A DNA stretch of 64,000 nt, taken from positions 50,052,594 through 50,116,593 of the forward strand of contig NC_059358.1 of assembly GCF_019703515.2 (NCBI RefSeq), read 5' to 3'. The stretch is from Myxocyprinus asiaticus (lineage: Eukaryota > Chordata > Actinopteri > Cypriniformes > Catostomidae). How positions within the stretch are numbered: the first letter of the stretch is position 1; each line of letters starts with the position of its first letter. The notes beneath the pieces were generated by a model that worked only from the letters and a program-made list of their open reading frames with translations, was not told the DNA's origin and ran no database searches. The translations under genes and the position numbers were made by a program. Positions 1-10,029 of the stretch are shown here, piece after piece.

Positions 1-545
1 ATGGAAGTCTTTGTTTGTGGTTCTATATGTTCAGGGTTATTACAGTTCTGTTTTTGTTTAAAAAGTTGCCAGAATTGGCCAAAATTTTGTTACTTTTCTA
101 AATGTATATGCACCCCCTGGGAGTAAAATGAGTTTTTTGATACAATATTTGATCTTTTGGTTACAGAATCCAAAGGAATAATTATATGTGGAGGGGATTT
201 CAACATTGTCCTTAACTGACGGCTAGATTCATCCAATTGAAAAAGGGTTAAGACACCACAATCAAAAAGGTTTAGGAATTCATTAGAGGATTTAGGAATA
301 ATAGATATCTGGAGAGACCTTCAGCCCTCGGAGTGAGGATATTCTCATTACTCAGCACCCCATGCCGTCTACAGTAGGATAGACTATTTTTGTATGTTCA
401 ATAAGGACAGACACAGGGTGAGAAAATGTACAATGGGAACTACTGATATATCAGATCATGGGACACTATATCTCACCCTAAAGATATACGACAGAGTTAA
501 AGACACAATATGAAGGCTCAACACAAGTATATTAGGTAATCAGAG
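1..545 (+). pseudogene. L1-a apurinic endonuclease remnant
   Basis: This is the exonuclease-endonuclease-phosphatase fold domain that nicks target DNA during LINE retrotransposition. Visible motifs are VYAPPG near 107-122, GGDFN at about 190-204, an RIDYF box near 375-390 and SDH at 451-459. Stops interrupt it, for example right after the GGDFN box. The N-terminal third is missing because the window starts inside the domain. It continues directly into the linker that follows. Confidence 0.75.
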
Positions 546-546
546 T

Positions 547-913
547 GTGGTTACACAGATTAAATCAGAAATTAAAATATACATAGAGAATAATGATAAT
601 GGAGAAGTGAGCCCTCCAATATTGTGGGATGCAGCCAAGGCTGTATTACAGGGTAAGATCATTTCCATTACTACAGCTTTGAAGAAGGCAAAAGAACTCA
701 GTTTGAAGAATCTTGAGGATAAATTGCAACATCTTACGGAAAAACATAAAACTAGCGGTGATTCACAGATTCTGGAGCAGATTAAAGATGTTAAAAATAA
801 AATAGATGAGATTTACAAGGAGGACCTAGAGAAAAAAAATGAAATTTCTGAGGCAAATATACTACAAAACGGGTACAATGGCGGCCAATATGCTAGCATG
901 GAAACTTAGAAAA
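547..913 (+). pseudogene. L1-a ORF2 linker between EN and RT
   Basis: About 120 open codons rich in Lys, Glu and Leu, predicted helical, matching the EN-to-RT spacer of L1 ORF2. The methionine at 547 is an internal codon, not a start. A comparable stretch (W-[DE]-A-hydrophobic-KAVL-[QR]-G-[KR]-II) occurs on the minus strand near 50168-50359 in L1-c, which supports the assignment. The frame is cut after about 909, where the DIRS element is inserted, and resumes at 3268 with a basic stretch rich in Lys and His. Confidence 0.7.
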
Positions 914-1206
914 CGTCAAGGTTACTTGTGTAACCTCCGTTCCCTGATGGAGGGAACGAGACGTTGTGTCGATGTAGTGACACTAGGGGTCACTCTTGGG
1001 AGCCTGAGACACCTCTGGTCTTTGATAAAAGGCCAATGAAAATTGGCGAGTGGTATTTGCATGCCACTCCCCCGGACATACGGGTATAAAAGGAGCTGGT
1101 ATGCAACCACTCATTCAGGTTTTATGCTGAGGAGCCGATATAAGGTCCAGCCATTTCAGCGGGTAGTTCAACGTTGTGGCAGGAGGGACACAACGTCTCG
1201 TTCCCT
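914..1206. repeat. DIRS-a left inverted terminal repeat
   Basis: Contains the terminal palindrome GGTTACTTGTGTAACC (about 920-935), an imperfect GTTCCCT/AGGGAAC hairpin, and a TATA box at 1085-1092. The stretch from about 956 is the reverse complement of 3061-3245. The same repeat starts DIRS-b (23035) and ends DIRS-c (45377). Confidence 0.85.
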
Positions 1207-2267
1207 CTAAGTCAGCTGGACCACCTGAGGGTGGAGTCTCCATTCTCCCCTGAGGGTAACCTGTTGTGACAGCGCATCCGCTGTAGTGTTGAGGTTGCCC
1301 GGGATGTGAGTGGCTTGCAGTGACTTAAAGTGCTGCTGACTCCAGAGGAGGAGACGGTAGGCGAGTTGTGACATACAACGAGAGCACAGACCACCTTGGC
1401 AGTTGACATATGCTACTGTTGTCATGCTGTCTGTCTGAACTAACGTGTGCTTGCCCTGGATCAATGGCCGAAACCTCCGCAAGGCGAGCAGAATTGCCAA
1501 CAACTCGAGGCAGTTGATGTGCCAATGCAGTCGCGGACCTGTCCAGAGGCCTGCGGCTGCATGCCCTTTGCAAACAGCACCCCAGCCCATTTTGGAGGCG
1601 TCTGTCGTGACCATGACGCACCTGGAGACCAGTTCTAGAGGAACGCCTGCCCGTAGAAATTGTGACTGACCGGCGTGATGACCATGTGATGTGTCCCATG
1701 GCGCCATGCCCATCTCAGGACTCGAGTCTTGAGCCAGTGCTGAAATGGCCTCATTTGCATCAACCCGAGCGGGGTGGCCACCACCGAGGATGCCATATGA
1801 CCCAGGAGCCTCTGAAAAAGTTTCAGTGGAACCGCTGTTTTCTGTTTGAACGCCTTCAAACAGGCCAGCACCGATTGGGCGCGCTCATTCGTAAGGCGCG
1901 TCGTCAATGAGACTGAGTCCAACTCCAAACCAAGAAAAGAGATGCTCTGAACCGGGAGGAGCTTGCTCTTTTCCCAGTTGACCCAAAGCCCTAGTCGGCT
2001 GAGGTGTGAGAGCACCAGGTCCCTGTGTGTGCACAACATGTCTCAAGAATGAGCTAGGATTAGCCAGTCATCGAGATAGTTGAGAATGCAAAAGCCCACC
2101 TCCCTTAACGGGGCAAGGGCAGCCTCTGCGACCTTCGTAAAGATGCAAGGAGACAGGGACAGGCCGAAAGGGAGGACTTTGTACTGATACGCCGGATGCT
2201 CGCCAGAATGAGTTTTTGCATCAGCATCTTGAACGGGAGTCTGTGTAAAGCCTAGTTCAGTACTCAC
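1207..2267 (-). pseudogene. DIRS-a reverse transcriptase-RNase H remnant
   Basis: Reading from right to left, the RT palm carries LPFGLSLSP and the catalytic YLDDW box (2078-2064). The thumb follows (WEKSKLLP, SFLGLELDS, QRLLGHMAS), then an RNase H domain with the DASKMGWGA, LELLAILLAL and QTDSMTTVAY boxes at about 1620-1400. The first RT catalytic motif (VDLKDAYFH in DIRS-b) is missing because of a deletion near 2215, and frames change at about 2040 and 1710. This domain pair would copy DIRS RNA into circular DNA; this copy is dead. Confidence 0.85.
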
Positions 2268-3060
2268 AGGGCCAAGACTGGCCGCAACCCACCGCCTTTT
2301 TTCGGTACGATGAAGTAGGGGCTGAAAAACCCACCCGAGGGGGTGCGGGAACTTGAGCCACGCCGGGGCAGGATATGCCAGCTAGCATCCATCTACTGCT
2401 CCACCATCGAGAACTGCTGGGCAAAGTCCTCGACGGTGTCACCAAATAAGCCCACCTGGGAAATGGGGGCAGCAAGGAACCGTGTCTTGTCGGCCTCATC
2501 CATCTCGACCAGGTTGAGCCAGAGGTGGCACTCCTGGACCACTAGTGTGACCATCGTCCGCCCGAGAGACCACGCCGTGACCTCCGTTGCTCAGAGAGCA
2601 AGGTTGGTTGCTAAGCGCAGTTCCTGCATCAATCCTGGGGCGGAACTACCCTTGTGCAGTTCCTTTAGCGCCTTGACGGACTTGCAGGAGAGCCATGGCG
2701 TGCAGGGCGGAGGTGGCTTGTCCAGCAGCACCGTAGGCCTTGGTCGTCAGAGACAATGTAAACCTACAGGCCTTGGACGGGGGCTTTGGGCACCCGCACC
2801 AGGTGGCGGCGCTCTGCGGGCATAGGTGCACCGCGAGCGCCTTTATCCACCGGGGGATTGCCGAATAGCCCTTGGCCGCCCCACCATCGAGGGTAGTGAG
2901 GGTGGGGAAGCTGAAAAGGTCGGGACCGGGCAGTAAAAAGTGCCTCCCACGACCTTGTCAGCTCTTCATGCACTTCCGGGAAGAAAGGAATGGGGAATTC
3001 CATCCAGGAGCTGATTGACACACTCGAGCAACAGTCGTGGGAATTCAGCTCAGTGAGCAT
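2268..3060 (-). pseudogene. DIRS-a gag and gag-RT junction remnant
   Basis: The right part encodes a gag fragment with FPEVHEELTRSW (about 2980-2950), a motif typical of fish DIRS1 gag. The left part is the degraded start of RT, where a PKKGGG-type stretch can be read in a shifted frame near 2300. Several frameshifts are present. Gag would package the RNA. Identification rests on similarity of layout with DIRS-b and DIRS-c and on recognising the gag motif. Confidence 0.6.
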
Positions 3061-3266
3061 GACCGTTCGGCTCCGAAGAGAAAATCTGAATGAGTGATTG
3101 CATACCAGCTCCTTTTATACCCGTATGTCCGGGGGAGTGGCATGCAAATACCACTCGCCAATTTTCATTGGCCTTTTATCAAAGACCAGAGGTGTCTCGG
3201 GCTCCCAAGAGTGACCCCTAGTGTCACTACATCGACACAACATTGAGTGAGTGACAGATAGGGAAC
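3061..3266. repeat. DIRS-a right inverted terminal repeat
   Basis: Reverse complement of the left repeat, with a reversed TATA box at 3112-3119. It ends in GATAGGGAAC, the end seen at other DIRS termini and in their internal complementary regions. Confidence 0.85.
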
Positions 3267-3496
3267 AACAAGTTAGGAGCACAATTCATAAGATAAAAGA
3301 TCCCCACACAGGACATATGTTACATAATTTAGATAAGATAAAGGAGCATTTGAATTATATTATAAATCTATTTATTTACAACAGACCCAGGTAAATGAAG
3401 AATCAATTAAAACTCCCTTGACCTTCCTTCTATTGGACAGATACAAAATAACCTCTTAACAAAAGAAATTACACAGGAAGTGTTTGATAGAGCAAT

Positions 3497-3771
3497 TGTC
3501 ACAGTCTGTCTCCCTCGTGTTTCCTAGGACTCTTATTTTGAAGCGTTTCCCCCAGACTACGTTACCCAGTATCCATTGCAATCTGTTCCTGATTGTTCTC
3601 ACCTGTTTTCCATTCCCTAATTAGCTTTTGATTGTATAAATACTCTTTAGTTTTTGTATTTCTTTGTTAGTTCTTTTGAGTTCCCGTTTGTTGTCTCACT
3701 GTCATCATTTTTATTAAAGCCTGCAAATAGATCCTACATCTCCTGTCTTTTCTCAGCAACCATTCATGACA
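3497..3771 (+). mobile_element. Solo LTR, 275 bp, with 5-bp target duplication
   Basis: Begins TGTCACAG and ends CATGACA (terminal TGTCA/TGACA inversion), flanked by the exact repeat GCAAT at 3492-3496 and 3772-3776. A TATA-like TGTATAAATA lies near 3634 and an ATTAAA signal near 3711, which suggests plus orientation. It interrupts the L1-a ORF2 start of RT: removing LTR plus one GCAAT restores the frame into the NNLKNNKMPGNDGLP stretch. Family unknown; a Ty3/Gypsy LTR is most likely from the 5-bp duplication. Confidence 0.85.
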
Positions 3772-4848
3772 GCAATAAATAATCTAAAGAATAATAAAAT
3801 GCCTGGCAATGACGGTTTACCCTCAGAGTGGTATAAGATATTTAGAAAATAAATCTCATCCCTTCTTGTTCCATCATTTAATTGGACTATTAAAGAGGTG
3901 GATGTCCCCCCCCCCCATGGAGGGAAGCAGTCATTTCAGATATACCCAAGGAGGGAAGGGACGGAACCCTATGTAGCTCATTTAGACCCGTGTCAATTTT
4001 GAATGTTGACTATAAATTATATGCATCTATTTTAGCGAAAAGACTCAAGACGTTTTTTATCAGACTTGATTGGGCTAGGTCAGACAGGATTTATTAGAGG
4101 TCAGCAGACTCACGATAATATTAGACGAACACTTCACATAATACAGCAGATTGAAAAAGATCATATTAAAGCTACTTTAGTCAGCCTGGATGCAGAAAAG
4201 GCATTTGATTGCATGAAATGGGACTGTTTATTTCAGGTTCTACAGAGGTTCGGATTCTCTGAAAACTCAGTTTTCAGTCTTTATATTTTAAGCTAGAATT
4301 AAAATAAACTGTTGTCTTACAAAAAAATCAAATTAGAAAGGGGAACTCGGCAGGGTGGTCCCCTTTCCCCCCTACTTTTTGCAATTTATATTGAGTCTCT
4401 TGCACAGGCAATCAGAGAAGATAAGACAGTAGAAGGGATTACTATTAATAATGTGGAACATAAAATCGCGTTATATGCAGATGATGTATTAGTGTACCTC
4501 TCTAATCCAGATACATCACTTCTCAATTTGTTTGATCTTCTTGAAAGATATGGACTGTTCTCTGGATATAAATTAAATATCCAGAAAACTCAAATTTTGC
4601 CATTCGGCTTCAATCCAACAAAGGACCTTAAGCATAAGTTAAATTTTAATTGGAATCAAAATTCAATTAATTATTTGGGAATATGGATAACAAATGATTT
4701 AACAAAGATGTACCAGAAAAACTATAATATCATAAATGGGAAAATTAAAGAAGATCTTAAACGATGGTCCTCCTTACCATATCTGGACTTTAGCTCAAGA
4801 ATTGAAAGTATAAAAATGAATGTAATATTTTCCAATCACTTCCTGTAG
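3772..4848 (+). pseudogene. L1-a reverse transcriptase
   Basis: This domain would prime cDNA at the nicked target. Motifs in order: KMPGNDGLP (about 3795), FRPVSILNVDYK (about 3980), GQTGFIRGQQT (about 4075-4107), a degenerate LDAEKAFD (about 4190), RQGGPLSPLLF (about 4347-4380) and the catalytic YADD at about 4474-4485. A poly-C run (about 3909) lies in the first part, and frames change near 4066 and 4296-4312. The catalytic box is intact but the protein is not. Confidence 0.85.
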
Positions 4849-5662
4849 AAATACCCCTTAATCAGTTCCATGAATGGGATAAACAAATTTTGAGATACAT
4901 TTGGAAAGGGAAAAAAACAAGAATTAGAAATAAAACTCTGCAACTCGATAAAAACAAAAGGAGGTATGTCGCTCCCCCCTTTGAAAAATTATTACTATGC
5001 CAAATAGTACAGATTATTATACAAGCTTACAAGAAAGGTACTAATAGGACTGTATCCAAATTATACCAAAGTACAGTATAAATAACTAATAGGAAAAAGA
5101 GGTATATATTACCATGACTCCTGACCAATGGAATAAAATATGTACTATTTCACATACCTTCACAAACTCAAGATTGTGGCGTGAATATTGTTGGAAGAAC
5201 CTGACATGATTTTTTGTCACTCCAAGAATTAAGGCTTTACAAATGGGAGCTTCCCACCCATGTTGGCAAAACTGTGGGGTGGAGGGGGCACATCATGCAC
5301 ATATTTTTTGGCAATGCCTAAAGTTGAATGGTTTTTGGGAGGACATATGGTCTACTATTAACAATATTTTCACTCTACATATACCGAAGACATTTTGTTT
5401 TTGTTTTTGGGGGACATTCCAGAGGAAGTTGAAAAGGATAGCAGATATCTTTTTAAGATATTGTTGGCAACAAGTAAAAAGGCTATAACCTGGAAATGGT
5501 GTAAAGAAGACCCACCTACTAAACAGTGGTTACAAATAATAACAGAGGTTAAAGAAAGACTCATATATATACTCTGATTTCAAATACAAGTCTTTGAGAA
5601 CAAATGGAGGAAATGGACAGCTTTGTTCTCTGTAGGAAAAGAAAATTGAACATAAAAGCCTA
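4849..5662 (+). pseudogene. L1-a ORF2 C-terminus and 3' end
   Basis: Contains RYIWKGKKTRI (about 4890), typical of the region after RT in L1, and a Cys/His cluster CWQNCG...HHAHIFWQC at about 5260-5320, matching the C-terminal zinc-knuckle-like motif of L1 ORF2. Several stops and frame changes occur. The 3' end is not delimited because a Gypsy LTR starts at 5663. Confidence 0.7.
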
Positions 5663-6149
5663 TGTCACAGATCCACCTGACCTCAAACACTCAACCTTCC
5701 TGATCCACCTGGCCACAAACACTCAACCTTCCTGCTCCCCCGAATACTGATTACCTGCACCTGTCTCCAATCACCGTGTCAATCAGCTCCTCTATATAAC
5801 ACTCCACTCTCCCTTCAGTCTTCTTCTGGTATCAAAGCAGTATACAGACTCACTTACCTTCTACTTACCTGATTCTTCAGATGCCATTCCAGCGTGCTCC
5901 CCCAACGATTCCTCTCCAGTGCTATTCCGAAGTTTGTTCCAAGTCTCCTCTTCTGCGTCTCCTTCCCTTGGCATTATCCTCCAACCCAAGTAATACTTCT
6001 ACCTGCAAATACAATAACCTCCAAATACTGTTGTCTGTCAATCTGCTCATTCACCGATCACCTGCCATTTGCTGTCTGTGTTTGTGTTTGTTCAAATAAA
6101 TACCTGCTTTTGGGTTCACCACCATCTTCAAATCTGGGTTACTGTATCA
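5663..6149 (+). repeat. Gypsy-1 5' LTR
   Basis: Starts TGTCACAG and ends CTGTATCA. TATA box at 5793-5798. An AAATAAA polyadenylation signal lies near 6096. No second LTR is present for comparison. Confidence 0.75.
5793..5833 (+). promoter_or_regulatory. Gypsy-1 TATA box and predicted RNA start
   Basis: TATATAA at 5793-5799. About 30 bp downstream lies TCTGGTATC (5825-5833), which is exactly complementary to the primer-binding site at 6151-6159. The start site is inferred from spacing only. Confidence 0.6.
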
Positions 6150-6150
6150 G

Positions 6151-6159
6151 GATACCAGA
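6151..6159 (+). other. Gypsy-1 self-priming primer-binding site
   Basis: GATACCAGA starts two bases after the LTR end. It is the reverse complement of 5825-5833, where the RNA is expected to begin. This is the layout of Tf1/sushi elements, which prime with their own folded 5' RNA end instead of a tRNA. Confidence 0.6.
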
Positions 6160-6171
6160 CCATCAAGAATC

Positions 6172-7020
6172 ATGAACCCAGCAGGTCCAGATTCCATCCA
6201 GGAGCTGATTGACACACTCGAGCACTAAACTCCTCATCTAAGCCCACTGCCCCGCCGATCTAGAACAACACTTCCGCAATTTCTTCACCGGTCTATTCTG
6301 CCAGTCCCTTGGTCAATCCAGTGCCATACACCGGATCGGCGGAGAATTGCGGTGGCTTTTTGCTTCAATGTTCGCTCTCCCTAGAGATGCAGCTGCATCT
6401 ATTCCCCACAGAGCATGGTGTATATCATCAGCTTTCTCTCTGGACAAGCACTGCAGTGGGCCCAACCACTTTGGGAGCAAAACAGTCCCATTACTCAAAC
6501 TTTTGAGAGCTTCACTCGACACTTCAGAGAAGTTTTTGGACACCCTGCAGGTGATCCTTCCACTGGTGAACAACTCTGTAATCTTCATCAAGGTAAAGTC
6601 TCCGTCCAAGATTATGCTCAAGTTCTGCACCCTACCAGCCTCCAGTGGATGGAATGAGACTGCTTTACTCACCACTTACCATCAGGGGCTCGACCCAATG
6701 CTGCGGCTGCATCTCTTCATTTAATGACACCATGGGGCTCAAGTGCTTCATCCAACTTTCCATCCGAGTCACCAACCGCCCTGCCTCAGTGAAGTGCCCG
6801 CCTTGCAGTCTCCGCCTGTTCCTGCACGATCACCCTCAATCCAATCTTCAGAACCAGGCGGGAAGCCTATGCAGATAGATGCTTCCCGGCTATCATTGGC
6901 AGAGCGCCAGCATCGGTTGACCCAGCAGTTGTGCCTGTACTGTGGTGGTAAGGGACATGTCATCTCGGAGTATCCCATTCTTCCTCCGCACCCACTGGTG
7001 AGTCATGTTATTTACTCAAA
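6172..7020 (+). pseudogene. Gypsy-1 gag remnant
   Basis: The ATG at 6172 follows the primer site; its first codons encode a PDSIQELIDTLE stretch and then hit a stop. Downstream, in shifting frames, come ALQWAQPLWEQ (about 6450), TFESFTRHFREVFGHP (about 6505-6550) and a QDYAQVL stretch (about 6605), all typical of Gypsy gag. A degenerate zinc knuckle (LYCGGKGHV) lies at about 6934-6960; its expected last cysteine is replaced (SEYP). Frame breaks near 6340, 6657 and 6740. Confidence 0.75.
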
Positions 7021-7047
7021 GTTTGTTCCTCTCCCTCGTCTGCCAGT

Positions 7048-7560
7048 GTGACGCTTAATGCTCCCAACTTTTCCCTTACAGTACTCGCACTCCTCGACTC
7101 TGGGTCAGCCGGCAACTTCATCTCAGATGTACTCTGTCACCAACTCCAGCTCCATCCACGGCCATGTCAGCCCAACCTAAAGATCTACTTCATTATTAGC
7201 AAACCCATCGGCAGAGGTGTGATTCATCATTTTGTGGGTCCCGTAACGCTCCAAGTCAGGTGTCTGCACCACGAAACCATCACCCTCCTGGTTTTGGAGA
7301 ACTCCACCACTGACATCATGTTGGGATGCCCATGGCTCGAACTGCATTCCCCCATCATTTCCTGGTCTCCCGGCAACGTCTTGAAGTGGGGCTCCCAATG
7401 CTTTCCTACCTGTTTCCCCAATCTTCCCATTCCAAGGCCCTCGACTATCGCCAAGAAATCTCCTCCTCTCTGTCTCAACTCCACCTCCATTGAGAGTCCT
7501 ATCCACTCCACCTCTGTAGAAATCCCATCCTGTTACTCCCAATTCCAGGACGTCTTCTGC
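7048..7560 (+). pseudogene. Gypsy-1 aspartic protease region
   Basis: Open frame with LALLDSGSAGNF; the catalytic-type DSG starts at 7096. The ILVLENSTTDIMLGCPWL stretch (about 7285-7335) is the conserved second half of a retropepsin (hydrophobic-x-LG-x-PWL). Downstream the frame reaches FQDVF, the usual boundary with RT, and then continues directly into integrase because RT-RH is deleted. The methionine at 7048 is only the first one after a stop. Confidence 0.75.
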
Positions 7561-8630
7561 CCATCACTCATGGACTCCGTACACTCCTCCTTGGGCACTG
7601 GCCACCCTGGGATCAATAGGACACTCTCGCTTATCCAGGACTGGTTCTGGTGGCCGCGCATGGACAAAGATGTCAAAAGGTTCGTCCAGGGATGCCCGGA
7701 ATGTGCCATGTCCCAAACGGCATCTACTGACTGGCAAGCTCCTTCCGCTACCCATCCCACGCCGACCCTGGTCACACCTTGGGGTCGACTTTATCATGGA
7801 CCTGCCATCCTCTGAGGGATTCACCTGTGTTTTGGTGGTCGATGACCACTTCTCCAAAGCCTGCAAGCTGATACCCCTCAAGGGTCTTCCCACCACCCTT
7901 GAAACCGCTGAAGCACTCTTCAACCATGTGTTCTGAAACTATGGGATTCCTGAAGATATTGTCTCAGACAGAGGTCCCCCAGTTCATTTCCAGAGTCTGG
8001 AGAGCTTTCTTTTCCATCATGGGAGTGACCATCAGCCTCTCTTCCGGGTATCATCCTCAGAGCAACGGCAGACTGAGAGGAAAATTCAGGAGATCAGCTG
8101 TTTCCTTCTAACCTTCTGTCATCGCCGCCAGAACTGTTGGAGTCGTTTCCTGTCCTGGGCCAAGTACGCACAGAATTCCTTACGTCAACCCTCCACCAAC
8201 TTAACACCCTTCCAGTGCGTACTCTGCTACCAACCTCCTCTTTCCCCCTAGTCTGGAGAGCCATCTGATGTCCCAGCGGTCAACCATTGGTTTAGAGAGA
8301 GCGAGAGGGTCTGGGACTTAGATCACCATCATCTGTAGAGGGCTGTGCACCGCCAGAAGATCCTTGCCGATGCCCGGAGATCGTCAAACCCCAGTTACCA
8401 ACCCGGGCAGAAGGTTAGGCTCTCCACTAAGGACATCCAGCTGCGCCTACCTTGCAAGAAGCTAAGTCCCTGTTACACTGGTTCCTTCACTATCACTAAA
8501 CAAATTAATCCAATCACCTACCAACTCCAACTTCCCCCCGAATACCGCATTCACCCTACTTTCCACGTCTCCCTCCTGAAACCTCACTATCTGTCTCTCT
8601 CTCTCTTCACCCTTCAGAACCTGATCCAGT
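7561..8630 (+). pseudogene. Gypsy-1 integrase remnant
   Basis: The zinc domain reads [19 protein letters not shown] followed by CPEC (about 7600-7710). The catalytic core contains VDFIMDLPS (about 7790, shifted frame), then SDRGP (about 7965) and YHPQSN (about 8050); the third acidic residue region is frameshifted. The C-terminal part has [16 protein letters not shown] and the FHVSLLKPH motif (about 8440-8590), after which a chromodomain would be expected but is absent. At least four frame breaks. Confidence 0.8.
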
Positions 8631-9345
8631 TGACTTAAGTACTGTGGAGTTAGACCATTCAAAGTTTTGTATGTAGTTAACAGAATTTTAAAATTAATAC
8701 AAAATTGAACAGGTAGCCATGTAACAATGATAAAATTGGGCTAATATGATCATATTTCTTGGTTGTAGTCAGCACTCTGGCAGCTGCATTTTGAACCAAC
8801 TGAAGTTTATTTATTGAACTTGGTGGACATCCTCCCAGTAATGCATTACAATAATCTAGTCTTGAGGTCATGAATGCATGAATTAGTTTTTCGGTATCAG
8901 CAACAGAGAGCATGTGTCGTAACTTAGCAATATTTCTGAGGTGAAAGAATGGTGTTCTACAAACATTGGAAATTTGATTTTCAAAGGACAGATTGGTATC
9001 AAATATAACACCTAAGTTCTTTGCTACAGAAAACGACATAATGGTACATCCATCGAGAGTCAAATTATAGTTTAACGGCTTATTTTTAGGGGTTTTTGGT
9101 CCAATAATTAGTACCTCTGTTTTGTCGGAATTGAGTAGAAGGAAATTTCTGGCCATTCAGTCTTTGATTTCATTGATACACTTTGCTAATTTGGAATATT
9201 GTGAATTTTCTTTGGGTTTAAAAGAAATATAAAGTCGGGTATCGTCGGCATAACAGTGGAAACTTATTCCATGATTCCTGACAATATCTCCAAGGGTAAG
9301 CATGTATAAGGAGAAAAGCAGAGGCCAGATGTTTTTGCTGTTAAT
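8631..9345 (-). mobile_element. L2-clade LINE fragment, minus strand (L2-a)
   Basis: The 3' half of an L2-type RT region. On the minus strand it reads LLFSLYML (about 9320), HCYADD (near 9255-9238), NSDKTEVLIIGPK (about 9135), VAKNLGVIFDTNLSFENQI (about 9030), SRLDYCNALLGG (about 8860) and ALNGL-type text near the left end. The same protein segment is found on the plus strand at 12323-12850 in L2-b. It abuts the truncated Gypsy-1 at about 8631. Both sides are truncated. Confidence 0.85.
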
Positions 9346-9439
9346 CAGAGGACAGGATACAAGTTTAAGTCTTTTAAACTAATAATGTGACTTTTCAGAT
9401 ATAAATAAATCTTCATCTTCATTTTTTGCCCTTGTATAG

Positions 9440-10025
9440 TGTATAGATAACCCGGGCAATATTCTGATTTCGTTAGTGAATTTGCAGATTTTCTGTCAGA
9501 TTAAGTAGTTACTGTGGATAGAGCTTTAATGGTTGGTGACTTTAACATTCACATAGATAATGAAAATGACACTGAATTGCGATTAGCATTTATCAATATT
9601 CTCTACTTTATTTGGGTCAGACAAAATGTGACAGGACCAACTCATTGTCATAATCATATGCTAGATTGATGGAGCTGATAACAGAAATTCTGCCGCAGAG
9701 CGATGACATCTCAAATCATTATCACGTCTCTTGTATGCTGCGATTAGCTAATGTCACTCAATCTACACCACGATGTCCTTCAGGTAGAACTATTCTTTCG
9801 ACCACTAAAGATAGCTTCACTAATAATCTTCCAGATTTGTCTCAAATACTCTAAGAAAAAAGCTAAGAAGAACTTGATGTAGTCACAAAAAATATAAATA
9901 CAGTCTTCTCTAGCACTCTTGATAGTGTCGTCCCCCTTCAATTAAAGAAAATTAAAGAAGGTTTCGCGTGATCACACTCATGCTCTAAAGAGCACAGCTA
10001 AAAAAATGGAGCACAAGTGGAACAG
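9440..10025 (+). pseudogene. L2-b endonuclease C-terminal part
   Basis: Reads PGQYSDFVSEFADFLSD (about 9448-9500) and LMVGDFNIHIDN (about 9528-9563), the GDFN motif of the LINE endonuclease. Further on come THCHNHMLD (about 9640) and the linker beginning of ORF2. The N-terminal half of the domain is missing. Stops occur at about 9505 and 9668. Confidence 0.75.
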
Positions 10026-10029
10026 TACA

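Larger units (their letters stand above)
914..3267 (-). mobile_element. DIRS1-like tyrosine-recombinase retrotransposon (DIRS-a), internally deleted
   Basis: Inverted terminal repeats at 914-1206 and 3061-3266 flank minus-strand gag, RT and RNase H remnants. The recombinase and methyltransferase parts, and the internal complementary region expected at the element's 3' (left) side, are deleted: RNase H runs straight into the left terminal repeat near 1207. It sits inside L1-a ORF2. Removing it, with one copy of the trinucleotide AAC (complement GTT), joins the L1 frame, which fits insertion by a tyrosine recombinase at a GTT-like trinucleotide. It cannot be autonomous. Confidence 0.85.
1..5662 (+). 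mobile_element. L1-clade LINE, ORF2 part (copy L1-a), broken by two insertions
   Basis: A decayed non-LTR retrotransposon reading left to right: endonuclease remnant, linker, reverse transcriptase, and a cysteine/histidine-rich C-terminus. ORF1 and the 5' end lie outside the window. It is split by a DIRS element (914-3267) and a solo LTR (3497-3771). Reading across both insertions restores a plausible protein order, so both came after the LINE. Many frameshifts and stops make it non-functional. L1 clade is assigned from the motif set (GGDFN, SDH, FIRG, RQGGPLSP, YADD). A Tx1-type relative cannot be excluded. Confidence 0.85.
5663..8630 (+). mobile_element. Ty3/Gypsy chromovirus-like element (Gypsy-1), RT-RH deleted
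   Basis: 5' LTR (5663-6149), primer-binding site, gag, protease and integrase follow in order. The region that should hold RT and RNase H is missing between about 7555 and 7580: the frame passes from FQDVF, where RT normally begins, straight into the integrase zinc domain. There is no 3' LTR, because the element stops at about 8630 against an L2 fragment. It follows L1-a directly. It is a dead remnant of the sushi/Tf1-type chromovirus group. Confidence 0.85.

Noticed and set aside
1207..1713. Host RNase H gene
   Set aside because: The RNase H boxes continue from a DIRS RT thumb and lie inside its terminal repeats.
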